DNA of 64,000 nt from Lineus longissimus. Its lineage: Eukaryota; Nemertea; Pilidiophora; Heteronemertea; Lineidae. Below are positions 45,501 through 57,767 of the stretch, piece after piece (the stretch's first letter is position 1; each line of letters starts with the position of its first letter). The DNA is taken from the NCBI RefSeq assembly GCF_910592395.1, contig NC_088311.1, positions 6,452,501-6,516,500 of the forward strand. The letters run 5' to 3'. Under the pieces are notes generated by a model that saw only the letters and a program-made list of their open reading frames with translations, made no database searches and had not been told where the DNA came from. The position numbers and the translations under genes are program-made.

Positions 45501-48379
45501 AAATGAAACCATTTTGTATTTTGTGGCAAGATATTTTGAGATTGTCTGTAACTAAAATCCAGCCCGGCCATTGGTACTCAAAGAGAGATGACTGTTAAAT
45601 TCTTTTTACCGCTTGCAATTCTGAATATGTTATATATGATGGCAATTTCAACGTATTTGAAAGTGACTTTCCTCGAAACGTTGGGGTGTATTTTTACCGT
45701 CATCAATTTTATCTACAAGCTGACTAAACTACAATGTGCGTAGTAGCAATAAAGCACCTCCTACTTCCTACCTCTTTGTAAGTAACCCCATCCACCAGAT
45801 CGGGTGTGGCTAGTACGTCAGGTGCGCTGGAAAACCTTATCATCTGATATGTTTCAGGATGAGAAAAAATGGCAGTTCTCCAATACCTCTTGTAGGCTGC
45901 ATCTTATTTTCCATTCGCTTTGTTTTTGCTTCATTCAATCAGGATCTGTGCCGGAACTTACTGAAAACATTCAAAGTAGGCTGTAACCTTGGTTGCCACT
46001 TTGATGGAGGCCCTTTGCCAGCAATAAATTATAGTTGTTTTTAATCAAACGTTGCCATGGCTGGTTCCCACTCTTTTTTTGTGGGAATCCATGTCTTAAT
46101 TACATTGTGCCAGCTTAAATAGGTGAGGAATCTGAAAGCACTTCCGCCAAGAAATTTGAAGGGAAAATCGTCACTAACATTGTGGGGCAGTTATGGATTG
46201 ACAGGGAGGACCGAGGGTGTGCTCCTGCATCCTGACCCTGGATCTACCCCTCAATTGTACTCTTACCAATCAGTTATATTTTGGTAATTTCTGCAGCTAA
46301 CAATCAAAAAGTGCTTGTGCTTCCCGAGAGAGCAAGCCATCTGCCCCAACCCCCAACAAAGTTTGCTATTCGGAACTGTTCACCACATTCAGCCTTAGGT
46401 GTCTTTTTTCAAGTAATTTTCCCTGCTGTCTTAATTTCATCCTGCTGTTGGCAAAGTGAGAGGAGCAGGTGTGTACGCAATATTGTGATTCATTAAATCA
46501 ATGCATTATATCAAAATGCCTTTTCGCAGAGATTTGCGGAGCTTCTGCCAATATCATGGTCATGAAATATCAGATGATTCATGGAGTTTTATTGCTATGT
46601 TGGCTTGCTGTATGATGGATCGATGTGATTTAGTGCAAGTGGAGGAAAATTCTGCATTCATTCAGAAAATAGGTTTAAAATAGCTCAACTGATATTGATC
46701 AAAAACTGACTGTTTACACAGCCTGTTGTTTTCACCAATTTCTTAAAGTTTACATTCAGTTACAACGGCTGGACCATCTAAAAATCTGCAAACACTTGAA
46801 TTCGCTGCTGTTTTATTTGATGACCAAATGCATTTACTTTCGAGTCATCTAATTCTGATTCTTATTTGACACTTTTACCGTTTTCTGTGGGTAAGCGAGA
46901 TGAACTCTGTGAAAGTGATGTTCAAGGAAATCCCCTAAATCGGTTTCGAGCCTCAGCAAGAAATGCCATTGGGAAATGTGAAGCTGATTCTCTAGGGTCA
47001 TGATTGAGAGGGCAGAACAGATCAAGTCAAGAACCCTTGTGTTATTGGACATTCTCATCACGTCTGAGAATTTCTTGGAAGCTGGTCGTATTTCATCAAC
47101 ATCTTTGCGACCCTTTTGACCATTGCTTTGTTTATCGGGAGCTTATCAGACAGTCGACTGCTCTGGTGGACCAGTTGTCCCAACTATTTTCGAGTATACA
47201 TTAGGACACACAATGTGCTTTCACGTCTTTTAATGTTATGGCTGACATCGTGCTTTCAGCCTGATCCACCAGCTGATACTTGAGCTCATTCGAACCGATC
47301 AACAACAATAGGTTTCATCTTCAAAGCTCACCCATCATAATGTGACGAAAACCAAGTATACTTGCTATAACCAATGGGCAGTACCGCGAGACCCCTTCTA
47401 TTACAAAATGATTCTGTCTCGCAGAGCCTGGACATTGGCTCAGATTACTTCTAGCTTGACCGAACCATGATTAGAATCCTGTTTCCATGATTGGTAACGT
47501 TAGCTTTGTTCTGATTAACTCTGTTAGTTCCCATCAGGGACTGCAAATCTGAGGCCCGATTTCAGACCATGGAGGAAACATTTCATTTGAAACATCACCC
47601 TCATGGTAAATACCAAGATGGATTTGTCAAAGGAATAAAAGACGACCAAAGCCAGTTTCTTGAGTAAGAGCTGGATAATGGCCAATTGGGCGCCTACCCA
47701 TTTTGCTCCGCTATTCGAGGTTCAGTGTTGGAGTTTTCTGTTTGTAAGCTGAGGTCACAACTACAAAAAGCTTGCCCATAAATTCAGATACCAAAGATTG
47801 TTTTCTCATTGTGACAACGTGATGATGTCCAAGGAAAAAATTCAAGTACAGGCAACAAGTCGTGTGTTAGCCCATATATGCTGAGTCACCATGCCAAATT
47901 GGATGTGACAAGTGATTTGATTTTCCAGGCTAGATGTAGGTTGATAAACAGATCATGATATTTCAATAAGACTGATTGGCTAGGACTTCCACACTAAAGA
48001 CAATAAGACCTAACACTTTGAAAGCACTCTTGGAAACTTTCTTGAGATTGCATTTTCTTCATCTTCATCAACCATGCAGACATAAACTATATCTTGATAT
48101 CCTCTAGCAACTTTGCCTGACGCAAAACAAGTGTGCTTTCTCCATCCATCTGCTATCGTATCATGATTGAGATTTTTTTCCCTAGGAGAAACAAGTGCCA
48201 GACAAATATAACCAGGGTCTGTTTCATTTCATGTTGGGTAGAAATTGCTGTATATTGTATAATGTAACATGTGCATTTACATACTGTTGATTGGAGAAAA
48301 CTCAAGTGAAACATACTAATTTAGGATAAAAGGAAGGTAGTTGAAGAACTTTGCCGTGATTCCCTTGCCAATTGTACAG
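45501..48379. other. no recognisable gene
   Basis: Short frames such as 46281-46496 (+) and 46849-47061 (-) are unassigned. A short hairpin TTCCCAC/GTGGGAA around a T-rich loop lies at about 46066-46086. Confidence 0.5.
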
Positions 48380-48537
48380 TCAACTACAGATAAAAGTATT
48401 GGTGTTAAGTCAAGTTGAGATGGAATTTAATAAATCATTCCAATATAAGATGGATAGACTTCCCTCCACATTTTGGAGGGTTTTTGTTCAATCGGGTGAA
48501 GGAAGCCTCGGTATCCTTGAACTGAGACCAGCTATTG
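48380..48537 (+). CDS. exon candidate with strong acceptor and donor (unrecognised)
   Basis: GATTCCCTTGCCAATTGTACAG ends at 48379, a good pyrimidine-tract acceptor. GCTATTG/GTAAGT after 48537 is a near-perfect donor. The 158-nt segment is open in one frame, which begins mid-codon and encodes 52 full codons, including QVEMEFNKSFQYKMDRLPS and VFVQSGEGSLGILELRPAI. The composition is protein-like but I recognise no family. The same strand as the 24.47-kb candidate and the CpG-poor setting fit an internal exon of a long rightward gene. The link is inference, and an untranslated or non-coding exon is equally possible. Confidence 0.3.
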
Positions 48538-51446
48538 GTAAGTTTGTACCTGAGAACACCTGGGCTACATCATATGTTTGCCGAGGTTCCATTTTCCAAT
48601 GGGAGATTGCAAGGGCTATGCTTTCAAAGCACAAAACAACTACAGAGGGACGTTGCCTTTAGAGTTTAGTGCAACTATGATAAAGCAGTAATGGCCTCAT
48701 CTTCTCCACACAGAAATAGGAGAGAATCCTTAAAACTGTATGGCCGCAAAGGTATGTGAGTACAGAGAGTACGATGTAGAGCCACGTCACAATGATGAAA
48801 TCAGCCATGTGTCACTGAGACCAACACAAAATTATTTAGGTGGTATAGGGATCACAGGGTTCCAGCATGTCCAATGCAATGACCGCCAGTCGGCCATTTT
48901 GGAAGCCACCAATATCAACCTTTGGTATTTGGTCACCAAAATTGTGCCAAACATTAAAATCTAGCCACCAACTATCCTGCAGACAGTTATGTTAGGAACA
49001 CCAGGTCACCAAATGTAGTCCAGCATCAAATATAACCTTGACATAGGCAATATCTAGTCTTTCTTATGTGATGGAAACAGGTGATTACTTCACCCTCCTG
49101 CCCTCCTGTAAAATAGGTGGACAGTTATCAAATCATCGATCCAGGTTGACCACCAGGCATCTGATGGACTAAGGTTGTTTACGCATTTTCCTTTGGCGCT
49201 GTTAGCTTGGATGCATTGCAAGAAGGTTAGCCTAAGCTGTACATTCCCTACAGACAATGTACGTAATTGCATTTGGCCATGGTGAAATAATTGTTGGCAA
49301 TATCATGAGCAAGTCAATCTCATATCGTTGCTTCAGGCAGGGTATTAAAGGGACCATATAGAATGGCAATTTGGCTGGGGGCACGTGTTGTCCACCTATC
49401 CTGATTGTGAGACTGGTGAACAAGAGCTGATCGCTATGGTTCGTGCAAAATAGGCAATGCTTGATGGGAGATTCGACATGCTTGAGGAAGCTACACAAAA
49501 CCCTTGCCAGAATTTGTGGTACATGTCAAGATAAGCTGACCGTTTGTAAAAGATTTTCATCAAAAATGTTGTTGCATTAAAAAGAAGTCAAATGAGTCAC
49601 GTTCTATTTTGGAACCATTTCAAACCAGCGAGGTGATGTTTTCAACCTGCCTGCTGTGTATGTTTCCTTAGAAATGGGCTGCACCTAGGAGAAACTACAC
49701 CGTGAGTTTTTAAAAGCCATGAAATTCTGCACCTGCCATTATTTATGAAACGTAGGAGGCTCATTTAAAATTCAAATATGATAAAGATATCGAATCTCAA
49801 AATTAGATTTTTTTACTTTTCTTGCTGCTGCAAAGTTATTAGTTAACCATTTGTTCAAATCATCAAAAAAGGTTAATCAAATTGGATTCAGAAATTTTAC
49901 ATTTTTCAGCGTAGTTTAATCAACTAAATTTACGGTATGTCAAAAATGTGAACATGAAAATCAGGACTGAGAAGCTATCTTTCTTTCTTCAGCTGCATGA
50001 GGGGATGTAACTCAGCCAAACCTTACACCCTATACTGTGACATACTCATTTGACCTATAGTCTACATTGTGTTATTCCGACCCGCCTTTCTTGTATTCCT
50101 GATCAGTCATGAATAACGTAAAAATATTCTGATATCGGAGGAGGAATTTAAACTCACATTCATACAACACCCTACGAATCGACAAGTTTCTGCCTTACTC
50201 TTTAAGGTCACAGGAGTGAACTTCTGGAGGTGATGTCTGACTCATTTGGTGGATCAAAAATTGCCTTTAAAAGGTTCTTGCCTGTTTATCTTTAATGCAC
50301 ATTATTCTGACTGATTAAGGTAACCGGTGTACTCTTTAAGTCTCATAAGGCCACGTCAATTTGATACCCTGTGACCTTCTCTAGTACAACTGAAACCAAC
50401 CAATCTCACAACACTCCATGACTGCATGTCGCCAGTACTTTAGTAGTCTTATTCAGAATACAGCCAGAGCAAACAAATCTCACAGGACACAATTATATTA
50501 GGGAATGCATTTTATCACCAGTATTGACCGGTGATATTCAATTTTGCACTCAACCATTTTATGAAAAGCGCTATGAAATACTAGCAAGTCTTGTGATGGC
50601 TGACATTGGCATATTGATGAAAGTCTTTCATAATAAAGAAGTGATATAGTTCTCAGCTTTTGGTGAGAGTGTTTACTCAGTTGATGGTGGTGGGCCGGGT
50701 GACCACTCACCATAGTATGGCTTTACATATCTGATGCCCTAAGAGAGGCATATATTGACTGAAACTTTTACATTATCAGGTAGCCATGTCTTAACGGGGG
50801 CCAATATGCATGAACTAGCAGGCAAGATTGTAGAGAGCCTCGATGGGAACCTTGTTGTAGTGCTAGCACAGAACTTGGTCAGTAAGTGCTGTATAAAAGT
50901 GGCCATCATTATTTCAAATCTGTTCACTGGACCTTAAACTAAAAAGAGGTCTATGTCTAAGTTGGGATATGCACATACAACTACATGTATCAGTCTGTAA
51001 GCGCAGCATCATTTCTGTCAGTCACAAACAAGTGCGAGATATGAAGACTTTCAAAAACATTAGACCATTTCCCAAAATAGCCTACAACAGTTCACTCGCC
51101 CCATTAGAAAGCTGATATCCCAATTCCACGAATAATCACGAATCAGTCCCAGTTGACGATGATATTTAATGGAAATGCCACTTTTTTTTGTTGAAGAAGA
51201 TTAGAAAAACTGTCCTGGTGACAGGCCGGCTTCAGTTTCGTGACGAGAGGGGATTAGAATAAAGTTCCTACTGCCCACTCGTGAAAAACTGCTTAGCTCG
51301 TCTTTCTGAATGTACATGCGACACTTGCGAAATTTGACCGAAAAATTGTCAGGCTTCAGGGGGCGTTCATGTTTGAGGTGTACTTGATATGTGGTTACCA
51401 TAGTAGCATCTACACTAAGGTGGTGACGGTTGGTTATGTCACATAC
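48538..51446. other. no recognisable gene
   Basis: CpG-poor (2 CpG in 50221-50400). A 60-codon plus-strand frame at 50755-50937 reads a protein-like GANMHELAGKIVESLDGNLV, but it has no splice-bounded structure I trust and a minus-strand frame overlaps it. Confidence 0.45.
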
Positions 51447-51605
51447 CTCCCTCGCCACCGCTCACACACTACATGAGCCCGTAACTCACGAGCAACATGG
51501 GTCTCTGGGGTCACCGGGATGGCTGAACAACGAAAGGCTGGCTTACAGGAAGGATAATCCGATGTAAATTCTTGAGCATGTTCCAAATCTCTTCTCAAGG
51601 GACGT
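51447..51605 (-). CDS. exon candidate bounded by splice-like sites (unrecognised)
   Basis: On the minus strand TTCATCATCTTTATCAG precedes 51605 and GGGAG/GTATGT follows 51447. The 159-nt interval is open in only one of its three frames, encoding 52 full codons that include DYPSCKPAFRC and VTPETHVARELRAHVVC. It has four cysteines and many arginines. The region keeps more CpG than its surroundings (15 in 51181-51540), which could reflect coding constraint. No family is recognised. The strand is opposite to the 48.4-kb candidate, so at most one gene model can include each. Confidence 0.28.
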
Positions 51606-52408
51606 CTGATAAAGATGATGAATGCAAATGTAGTTCTTTTGTATTGTGATAGCCATGATGGATGTTGCCTTATGCGATAGAACGGCTGGGGTTGATGCAA
51701 ACTAGTGTTGGCAAGTACATGACCTTTTTTGTCAGAGAGCATTTCAATATGAGCATAGTTTCAGTATGAGTCAGAATTCCTTGTAAGGTATCAATCAGAA
51801 AGGTCAGTAAAGGTGATCCTAGCCAAGACAGTCCTTTGCTATTGTCAAAAATATATAAGTTTTGTACTATTTGCTTGCGCATTTTTATTATCTCTTCGCT
51901 GTATGTCTGACCATTTCCTGACCTTCAATGAATGACACACTGTCCTCAGGAATATCATTTTGTTGTCATGGAAGCTACTGCCATTGGCAATGAGTTGATT
52001 AGCTAATGAGTTACACACATACGGATGAATGTGTCGCTGTCAATATCTTTTTGTTTTCAGGTAAAATGCATACAATTCTATCAGCGGGTGTAGTAAATCA
52101 ACAAATGGTTCCAATGGTTACAAGTCGACATGGCAATGATTTTTTCTTGCCTACTTTGCTCTGAAACCAGGTTTTCATTGTCCTCTGTCATGCATCATGT
52201 GTCAAATGTCACTTGTCACGGGCACGTTCGTTAAGCGACTTCGGCTTGAAAACATGACATGAAATGGCATAAGGGTGAAAAATGACATCGATAATCCTAT
52301 GTAACCCATGAATGCTGATGTTACAGATCACAATGTGAACTCTTTGTAAACCAAGCCTAACGTAGTCATCCTTTTCCCAACCAACATTTTGAGAAAAATC
52401 GTAGATGG
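51606..52408. other. no recognisable gene
   Basis: Short minus-strand frames extend from the exon candidate but have no recognisable content. Confidence 0.45.
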
Positions 52409-52483
52409 AAAGTACGATCCTACAGTGGAAGAGCCTCTGAATTGTGATCAGAGGTCGTGGGTTCAAGCCTCGGCCGGTACTTT
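52409..52483 (+). repeat. tRNA-like module of 75 nt, probable tRNA-Thr-derived SINE head or pseudo-tRNA
   Basis: AAAGTAC (52409-52415) pairs exactly with GTACTTT (52477-52483) as a 7-bp acceptor-like stem. TACAGTGGAAGAGC is A-box-like and GGTTCAAGCC (52460-52469) is a B box. CCTCTGA and TCAGAGG form a stem around the 7-nt loop ATTGTGA, with U33 and anticodon TGT (threonine) in the standard register. The D and T stems are poor and the anticodon stem is overlong, so it is not a working tRNA. The minus-strand frame through it encodes GLNPRP, a typical translation of SINE heads. Confidence 0.65.
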
Positions 52484-55400
52484 CAGCTGATCTGAAATGG
52501 CAATGGCCAAGGGAAGCATTGCTATTGGAAATGATAAGCCTCACATGTGATTGTTCTCGTTGCAAAATCAAATCTCACTGAGTCATTACCATTTGGTGTC
52601 GAGGTATTCTTGCATCTTATAGCATGCTAGCTTTTAGCGATAGCTTAAGCGTACAGTTAGCATTCATACGTCGATGATTGATGGCCTGGGATCAAAAATG
52701 GAGTCTTGAGCAATACATGATGGAGTGTTTTCCTGTATAGGGAGCTCAGAGCGATGAATGTATGCTGTGTGTGCTGAGATGTTTGTCATTCGGGGTGGAG
52801 ATCTTGTGATGTGATATCAAATCAGATGGATTCTTGATTGCTTCATTTCTGGAGCATCTCTAGTGGCTTAGCCATCGGTAAGTCAGTTATGGGATCAAAG
52901 TCGAGATTATTTGATGTATCATTTAGTGGTCATAGTCAAAACATCCATATTCAAGCATTTGCCACTTGTTTGGTTTTGGGATGGAAGTAGTGTGCACTGA
53001 TCATTAATCTGTATTTTTGAAAGTATTGCCTCGTTTTGGCCATAGCCGCGATATATCTTGATAAGATACAAAAACCTTAGAGGTCAAGATGGGGCGATTG
53101 GTTCACCACAATGCATGGATAAACTGATCTCCACATTGCGGGTAAAAACTGATCACTTCATTGCGCAGAAATCCTTGTTTGTTGCTGCGGTAGCTTTACC
53201 ATAAACATGTTAAATACAGCTCATTGCAAACCCACCTTCCAGGCATTATAAACATTACTTGGAAAAACGACCTCTCCGCGGTTTCTAAACTAACGGTCAT
53301 CAAACGTGCTCAGAATAACCATAACCATTTATGTCCGTGTGATTGATATTGTGTCAGTTTATTAAGAAATCCTGGTCAGTTCCAACAGGTTTTTATGTAT
53401 TAATTTCCTGCCTGTTGCACTCGCTCTAATGAACTTCCTATTGGTTGGATTAGGACAAGAAAAACTTTTATAACCAATCTACACATAGTTTCATTATTAG
53501 TGGACAAATATGAGATCTAACCATGTATGAAAGCCCTCGTATAGCCAAAATTGATTGTCGTTTATTCATTTGTTGCGCCGGTTTGATCCCTGCGTCCGAG
53601 GTCCATCCATAGCTGCGGCAGGTATTAATCTGGAAGTTGTAATCCATTGGTAAGGTTATCCAAGGCTTTGACCCTGCCTCGTTTTGAGGTTGGATCACCG
53701 TCTCTGAACCCGTCAGATGGTCTACTGATGAAAATTCGGACGGTTGGACGTATTTTTATCACATGTAATTAACGAATCTGCATACATGCATACAATATCA
53801 TTTGGACTCTACATAGCATATGATTGTCTTGAACAATAATTATGCCTGGCTGACTGGCATAGTTTGTCCTCGTGTTACTACACTGTATGCAAAGGCTTAC
53901 TTGTGATACACGATATGGCAATTTGCGACAAAATCACATATATGATTATTGAAAATAACCTGCCGTTACCATTTCAATTCAGTACACGCCAGATTATTAC
54001 GAGCGTCCTTTATGCGCAGCGATCAATACCTTATGTATAGCATTAAAACACTATTTGTTTTTATCATTACAGTCTGCTGGTTGTATAGGTATTTTTGCAA
54101 AATGTACGTGCATCATTATTATATAACAGAGATCTTATAACTTATGCATCGAGATATTTTCCCGACGGCATCTTGGTTATATTGTACCACACAATGGAGA
54201 ATATGAGTGGTTGTGGACTGTATTGCACGTTGACTTGCGGTCCCCGCCTAATCAAAGTTACCTTTTCGAGTGCTTCTTGATGACTGACAGGTAAATGGGG
54301 GTTATTACATCGACAGAGTAGTGTCTATTTGCCTCTCAATTTAGCTGTAGGCGTAAACAGGAATACTCTGTTCAATGCAGCTTTTTCTTTGTCTTTTATT
54401 ACTTGTTGTGTCTGGTGTCAAATTCTGGAACTCAGTATTGATGAATTAGTGGATGAGAGATAACTTAGTAAGTGCATATGGATCATTGCACAAGGAAACG
54501 CAATAGAGGGTACTTGCACTCTTAAAATATATGTTGCCGGTTAGAATTCAATGATGTTATCGTGTATTTGACGGCGTCAGAAATGAATAGTTTAGACCAT
54601 GTCAACCAGGCCACCCAATTACTGGCCATTTTGTATGTTTATCGACTAATTAGTCAAATTTGTTGTGCGGTAAACGCTGCAATTTGTGATATATTGAAGT
54701 CTGTTAGGTTCATATCGCTAGCGGCCGTATGTGCATGGACATGGTGCATGAGAAGTAACAACTCAATAGGACAATTATCGAAAAGTTGCAGGAAAATATT
54801 CTCGAGTTTCGGTGTAATAATTTTCTGGAGTTCGGTATCGTACTGCTGGATTCTTGTGATTACTGATTACTAGTTGTAAACAGAATATGGCATTTACATT
54901 AGTCGTAAGTAACAAATGTGTTTAACTTAATAGACTACTGTTGTCACCTTTTGCATCCTAGCTTAAAGGCCTGTACTGTTCCTGCATTTATCTATCCACG
55001 AATTCACACCTAGCCCCTGCCTATAGTCTCCCTTTAAGGCAGTAGCTGTGTGGCGAGGGGCTCCTGGCTGAGCTTAGGCGACTGTATATTTTCCCCTTCA
55101 TCTCCTTGATCCCATCTCCATCAAATTCATCACCAGATGATCACTAATGGCGGCCCAACACTTTAAGTGAAATTCTAGTGGTTAATTGAAACTGTGCTTT
55201 TACGTTATTATTTCCATCACTATCTTCAATGACCAATTAGCCGCTTTTAATAGCGCTTCAGCGCGCCGAATAGGAATCCATTTCATCCGGTATTGTCTCA
55301 ACTCCACTTCAATCATGAAATCTTCTACAGAGTGGTATATTGGCACGGTATGCATTTCTTCATCAGATTGGGTGCGGGAAGGGAGACACTTTCATATGCA

Positions 55401-56171
55401 TTGATACATGTATACATGTACTTGAATAGGGATGAGAATTCATATTTTCGATTAAAATCACGTTAAGATTGGATACCCTTTCGTCAAATTCTGTCCTTAA
55501 TAGAATGGGTGTCCTTATTACAGAGGGTGTGGCTTTTTCGAGTTGTGTTTTCACTTAAATACCAAGTATGGGTTAAACTATCAAAAAGTATGCAAGTTTG
55601 CCTGATATATTTTTGATCTATCCTACATTTGCTAATACAGAAGTGCCAATGCCACTGAATGTCATGAGTATTCACATATAATGTGCTCCCATTTATTAAC
55701 TGCCATGTCTCACATACTATATCATTGCCCAACATAAGCCAACTTTCCCTAGTATCGTTTTCCCTTATGTACAGTATAAACCAAGATAATCACAGACTAA
55801 TGAGAAAATTGACTCGATGTATTTTACGGTATTTTTCTGCCAACAATGACGGCTTGATTGCTTCACCTTTGATCAGGCAATTGTTGTTGGCTGCCTATTG
55901 TTTTTTAGTGAACTTCTTGCATAATGTAATACAAGAATCATAAAGCAATAAGCAGGTTTTGCAAAATGGTAAATACCAGCCAAAATTGTCAATTACACCA
56001 AATTGTGACACGGGGCATCAGCAACCAACCCCAGTCAACGCTACTTGTTTGGACTGACTGAATAGACGATATCCCAAATAGGCGATAGTCGGTGGCACCC
56101 TGCATCTCAGTTCAGATCTGGTTTGTTGACCCTATGTAGATGGACTCTTTTTCTTCTTCTTTTCATCACAC
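52484..56171. other. no recognisable gene; patch of higher CpG near 54-55 kb
   Basis: Frames at 53468-53698 (-), 54562-54873 (+, 103 codons, hydrophobic, cysteine-containing), 55186-55404 (+) and 55484-55735 (-) are unassigned. CpG rises locally (about 16 in 54481-54840). GATACATGTATACATGTAC lies at 55403-55421. Confidence 0.45.
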
Positions 56172-56272
56172 CTTGGAAGAACTGCTCTTGATATGAACGC
56201 GCAACAGAGACCAGGAAACTTTCAAAATCAACATTGTCTTGAATTTCAGGTTGAATAACAAGGCTTGAACAA
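56172..56272 (-). CDS. exon candidate with strong acceptor (unrecognised)
   Basis: The minus strand shows CTATTTCTTATTTGCAG just before 56272, one of the best acceptors in the window, and TTCCAAG/GTGTGA after 56172. The 101-nt segment reads SLVIQPEIQDNVDFESFLVS then ARSYQEQFFQ, an amphipathic acidic sequence typical of a real protein. A second frame is also open across the segment, so openness alone proves nothing. No family is recognised. It could belong with the 60.8-kb or 51.4-kb minus-strand candidates. Confidence 0.28.
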
Positions 56273-57585
56273 CTGCAAATAAGAAATAGATTACGTTTTT
56301 CAAAAGTTGCTTCTTCACTGCTTTCCATCACTGGCCTCTTACAAGACTTCCCCAGTGTAATCTTTGTGACCATTATAGTATCCCGTCCACATTACTCTGC
56401 ATGTGTTCATGGCCAGGCTTGTGTGAAAGCAACAAGAAGAAAATGAAACGAAGATTAATTGCCTGATTTACCTGATGGTAATGTGTGCTTCATGCAGATA
56501 GTCTTTCTTCATCTAATATCATGTCTTGAATGAAGGATGTATGGTGTAATTTTCGACTTGGTCAGGTAAACTAGAATATATTCCCTGTATTTTGTCCTGA
56601 GAGGTCCTGGTACTGCTTGGGCCGATCTCTTGAGGTAAAATAAGGCAGTGATGGGAGTAGAAGTTATACTTTATGCAGGAAGATACACAGCAGCCTCGAA
56701 TTTAGGGGATGGCCCATTGCCTCTGCTGTTTTCTGGATCCACTCCTGATCAATATACTTTGCCTCAAGGTTGTTGCAGCCTGCATATCTTGTGGCATTCC
56801 TGCATTTAATTCCGCTATAGTGATGCTTTTTGCCCATTAAGTTTCCTTCTTGTGGCAGATGTCATTAAGATTGTTGGTGGATAATGGTTTCTGGTTTGAG
56901 ATTGAAATGTCTGGAATTTGCATTCCCTGCTTAAAAGAGCAATTAAACAAGGAATTTGATGCTCGCTCTCTCTCACTTTAATGTTTGATGCTAAATGACA
57001 ATGGCTTTGGGTTGCTTTTTGCTATAATCCTGGCTTCCGGGTTAACAGTAAAGTTCAAGACCCGCTCTGACCCTACGGTAGAGTTGAAACGTTATCATTT
57101 ATCACCAGCAAAGGTTAAACTATTCGAATCCAATGTCACTATGTTTCAAACAATTGATGGTTCACGTTGTCATCCAGATGCCCATCCAATTTTCAAATAA
57201 CCTGACCAGTTTCCAGAAACGACTGTCATTGAAATTGTCAAATTGCAATGAACTAATTTTCTCACATTACTCAATGGGTAGAACTTGGCCTTAGACCTTA
57301 AATTGGCCTTGTGTACTCTTGTTATTAATGCCGAATGAAATAACGTACTGTTCTTTGAACAAAATGTAATCTGCAAACCTTTCTTCATCAAATTGTCCTA
57401 GGTCGGTCATTTTGCGCTGAAATTAGGCAATCATAATTTTAGTACATTGCGTCCTTTACTGCGGAATTGTGGCGAGTACCATTTTGCGAAAATTAGCAAG
57501 TCATTTATAATAATTTGGTCTGCGGCAAATCCTCACATGCTCATGGTAAAGTTGGATTTTATAGTCTGATATCAACATGGTGAAC
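56273..57585. other. no recognisable gene
   Basis: CpG-poor (2 in 56401-56580). Frames at 56985-57200 (+) and 57170-57391 (-) are unassigned. Confidence 0.5.
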
Positions 57586-57712
57586 GTCTTCTTCTTTTTC
57601 TTTATCCTGAGTTGAGTTAGGCAGGTCAGACAGATACCTAGAGTCTCACGCTGACTTTGGGGTTCGAACCAGGGTCCTCTTTGCCGAGTCAGAGCCACTA
57701 GACCACATTGGC
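57586..57712 (-). repeat. tRNA-derived SINE (minus strand) with A-rich tail
   Basis: Reading the minus strand, TGGTCTAGTGGCTC (A box, 57704-57691) is followed by the B box GGTTCGAACC (57670-57661). A body follows (GAGACTCTAGGTATCTGTCT, GACCTGCCTAACTCAACTCA), and the element ends in AAAGAAAAAGAAGAAG (57604-57589). Head, body and A-rich tail in this order are the hallmarks of a SINE. The overlapping minus-strand frame is its translation. The anticodon arm is too decayed to name the parent tRNA. Confidence 0.72.
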
Positions 57713-57732
57713 TTGTCTTCAGACCATTAGAT

Positions 57733-57767
57733 GGGGGAGGGGGAAATGTTGGGGGAGGGGGAGGGGG
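57733..57767 (+). repeat. G-rich tract with G-quadruplex potential
   Basis: Five runs of five G lie in 35 bases: GGGGGAGGGGG, then AAATGTT, then GGGGGAGGGGGAGGGGG. The loops are one A or seven bases. The unit GGGGGAGGGGGAAATGTT is partly duplicated. This satisfies the usual G-quadruplex pattern. It sits about 20 bp beyond the head of the minus-strand SINE. Confidence 0.85.

Noticed and set aside
46065-46088. Hairpin TTCCCAC/GTGGGAA with T-rich loop as an RNA element
   Set aside because: Only seven pairs and no conservation or context; likely by chance.
52409-52483. Functional tRNA gene
   Set aside because: Although the length and acceptor stem fit, the D and T stems do not pair properly, the anticodon stem is seven pairs, and no pol III T-run terminator follows closely.
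53468-53698. tRNA-like module on the minus strand (GGGATCAAACCGG)
   Set aside because: Only a vague B-box-like string, with no A box at the right distance and no stem pairing.
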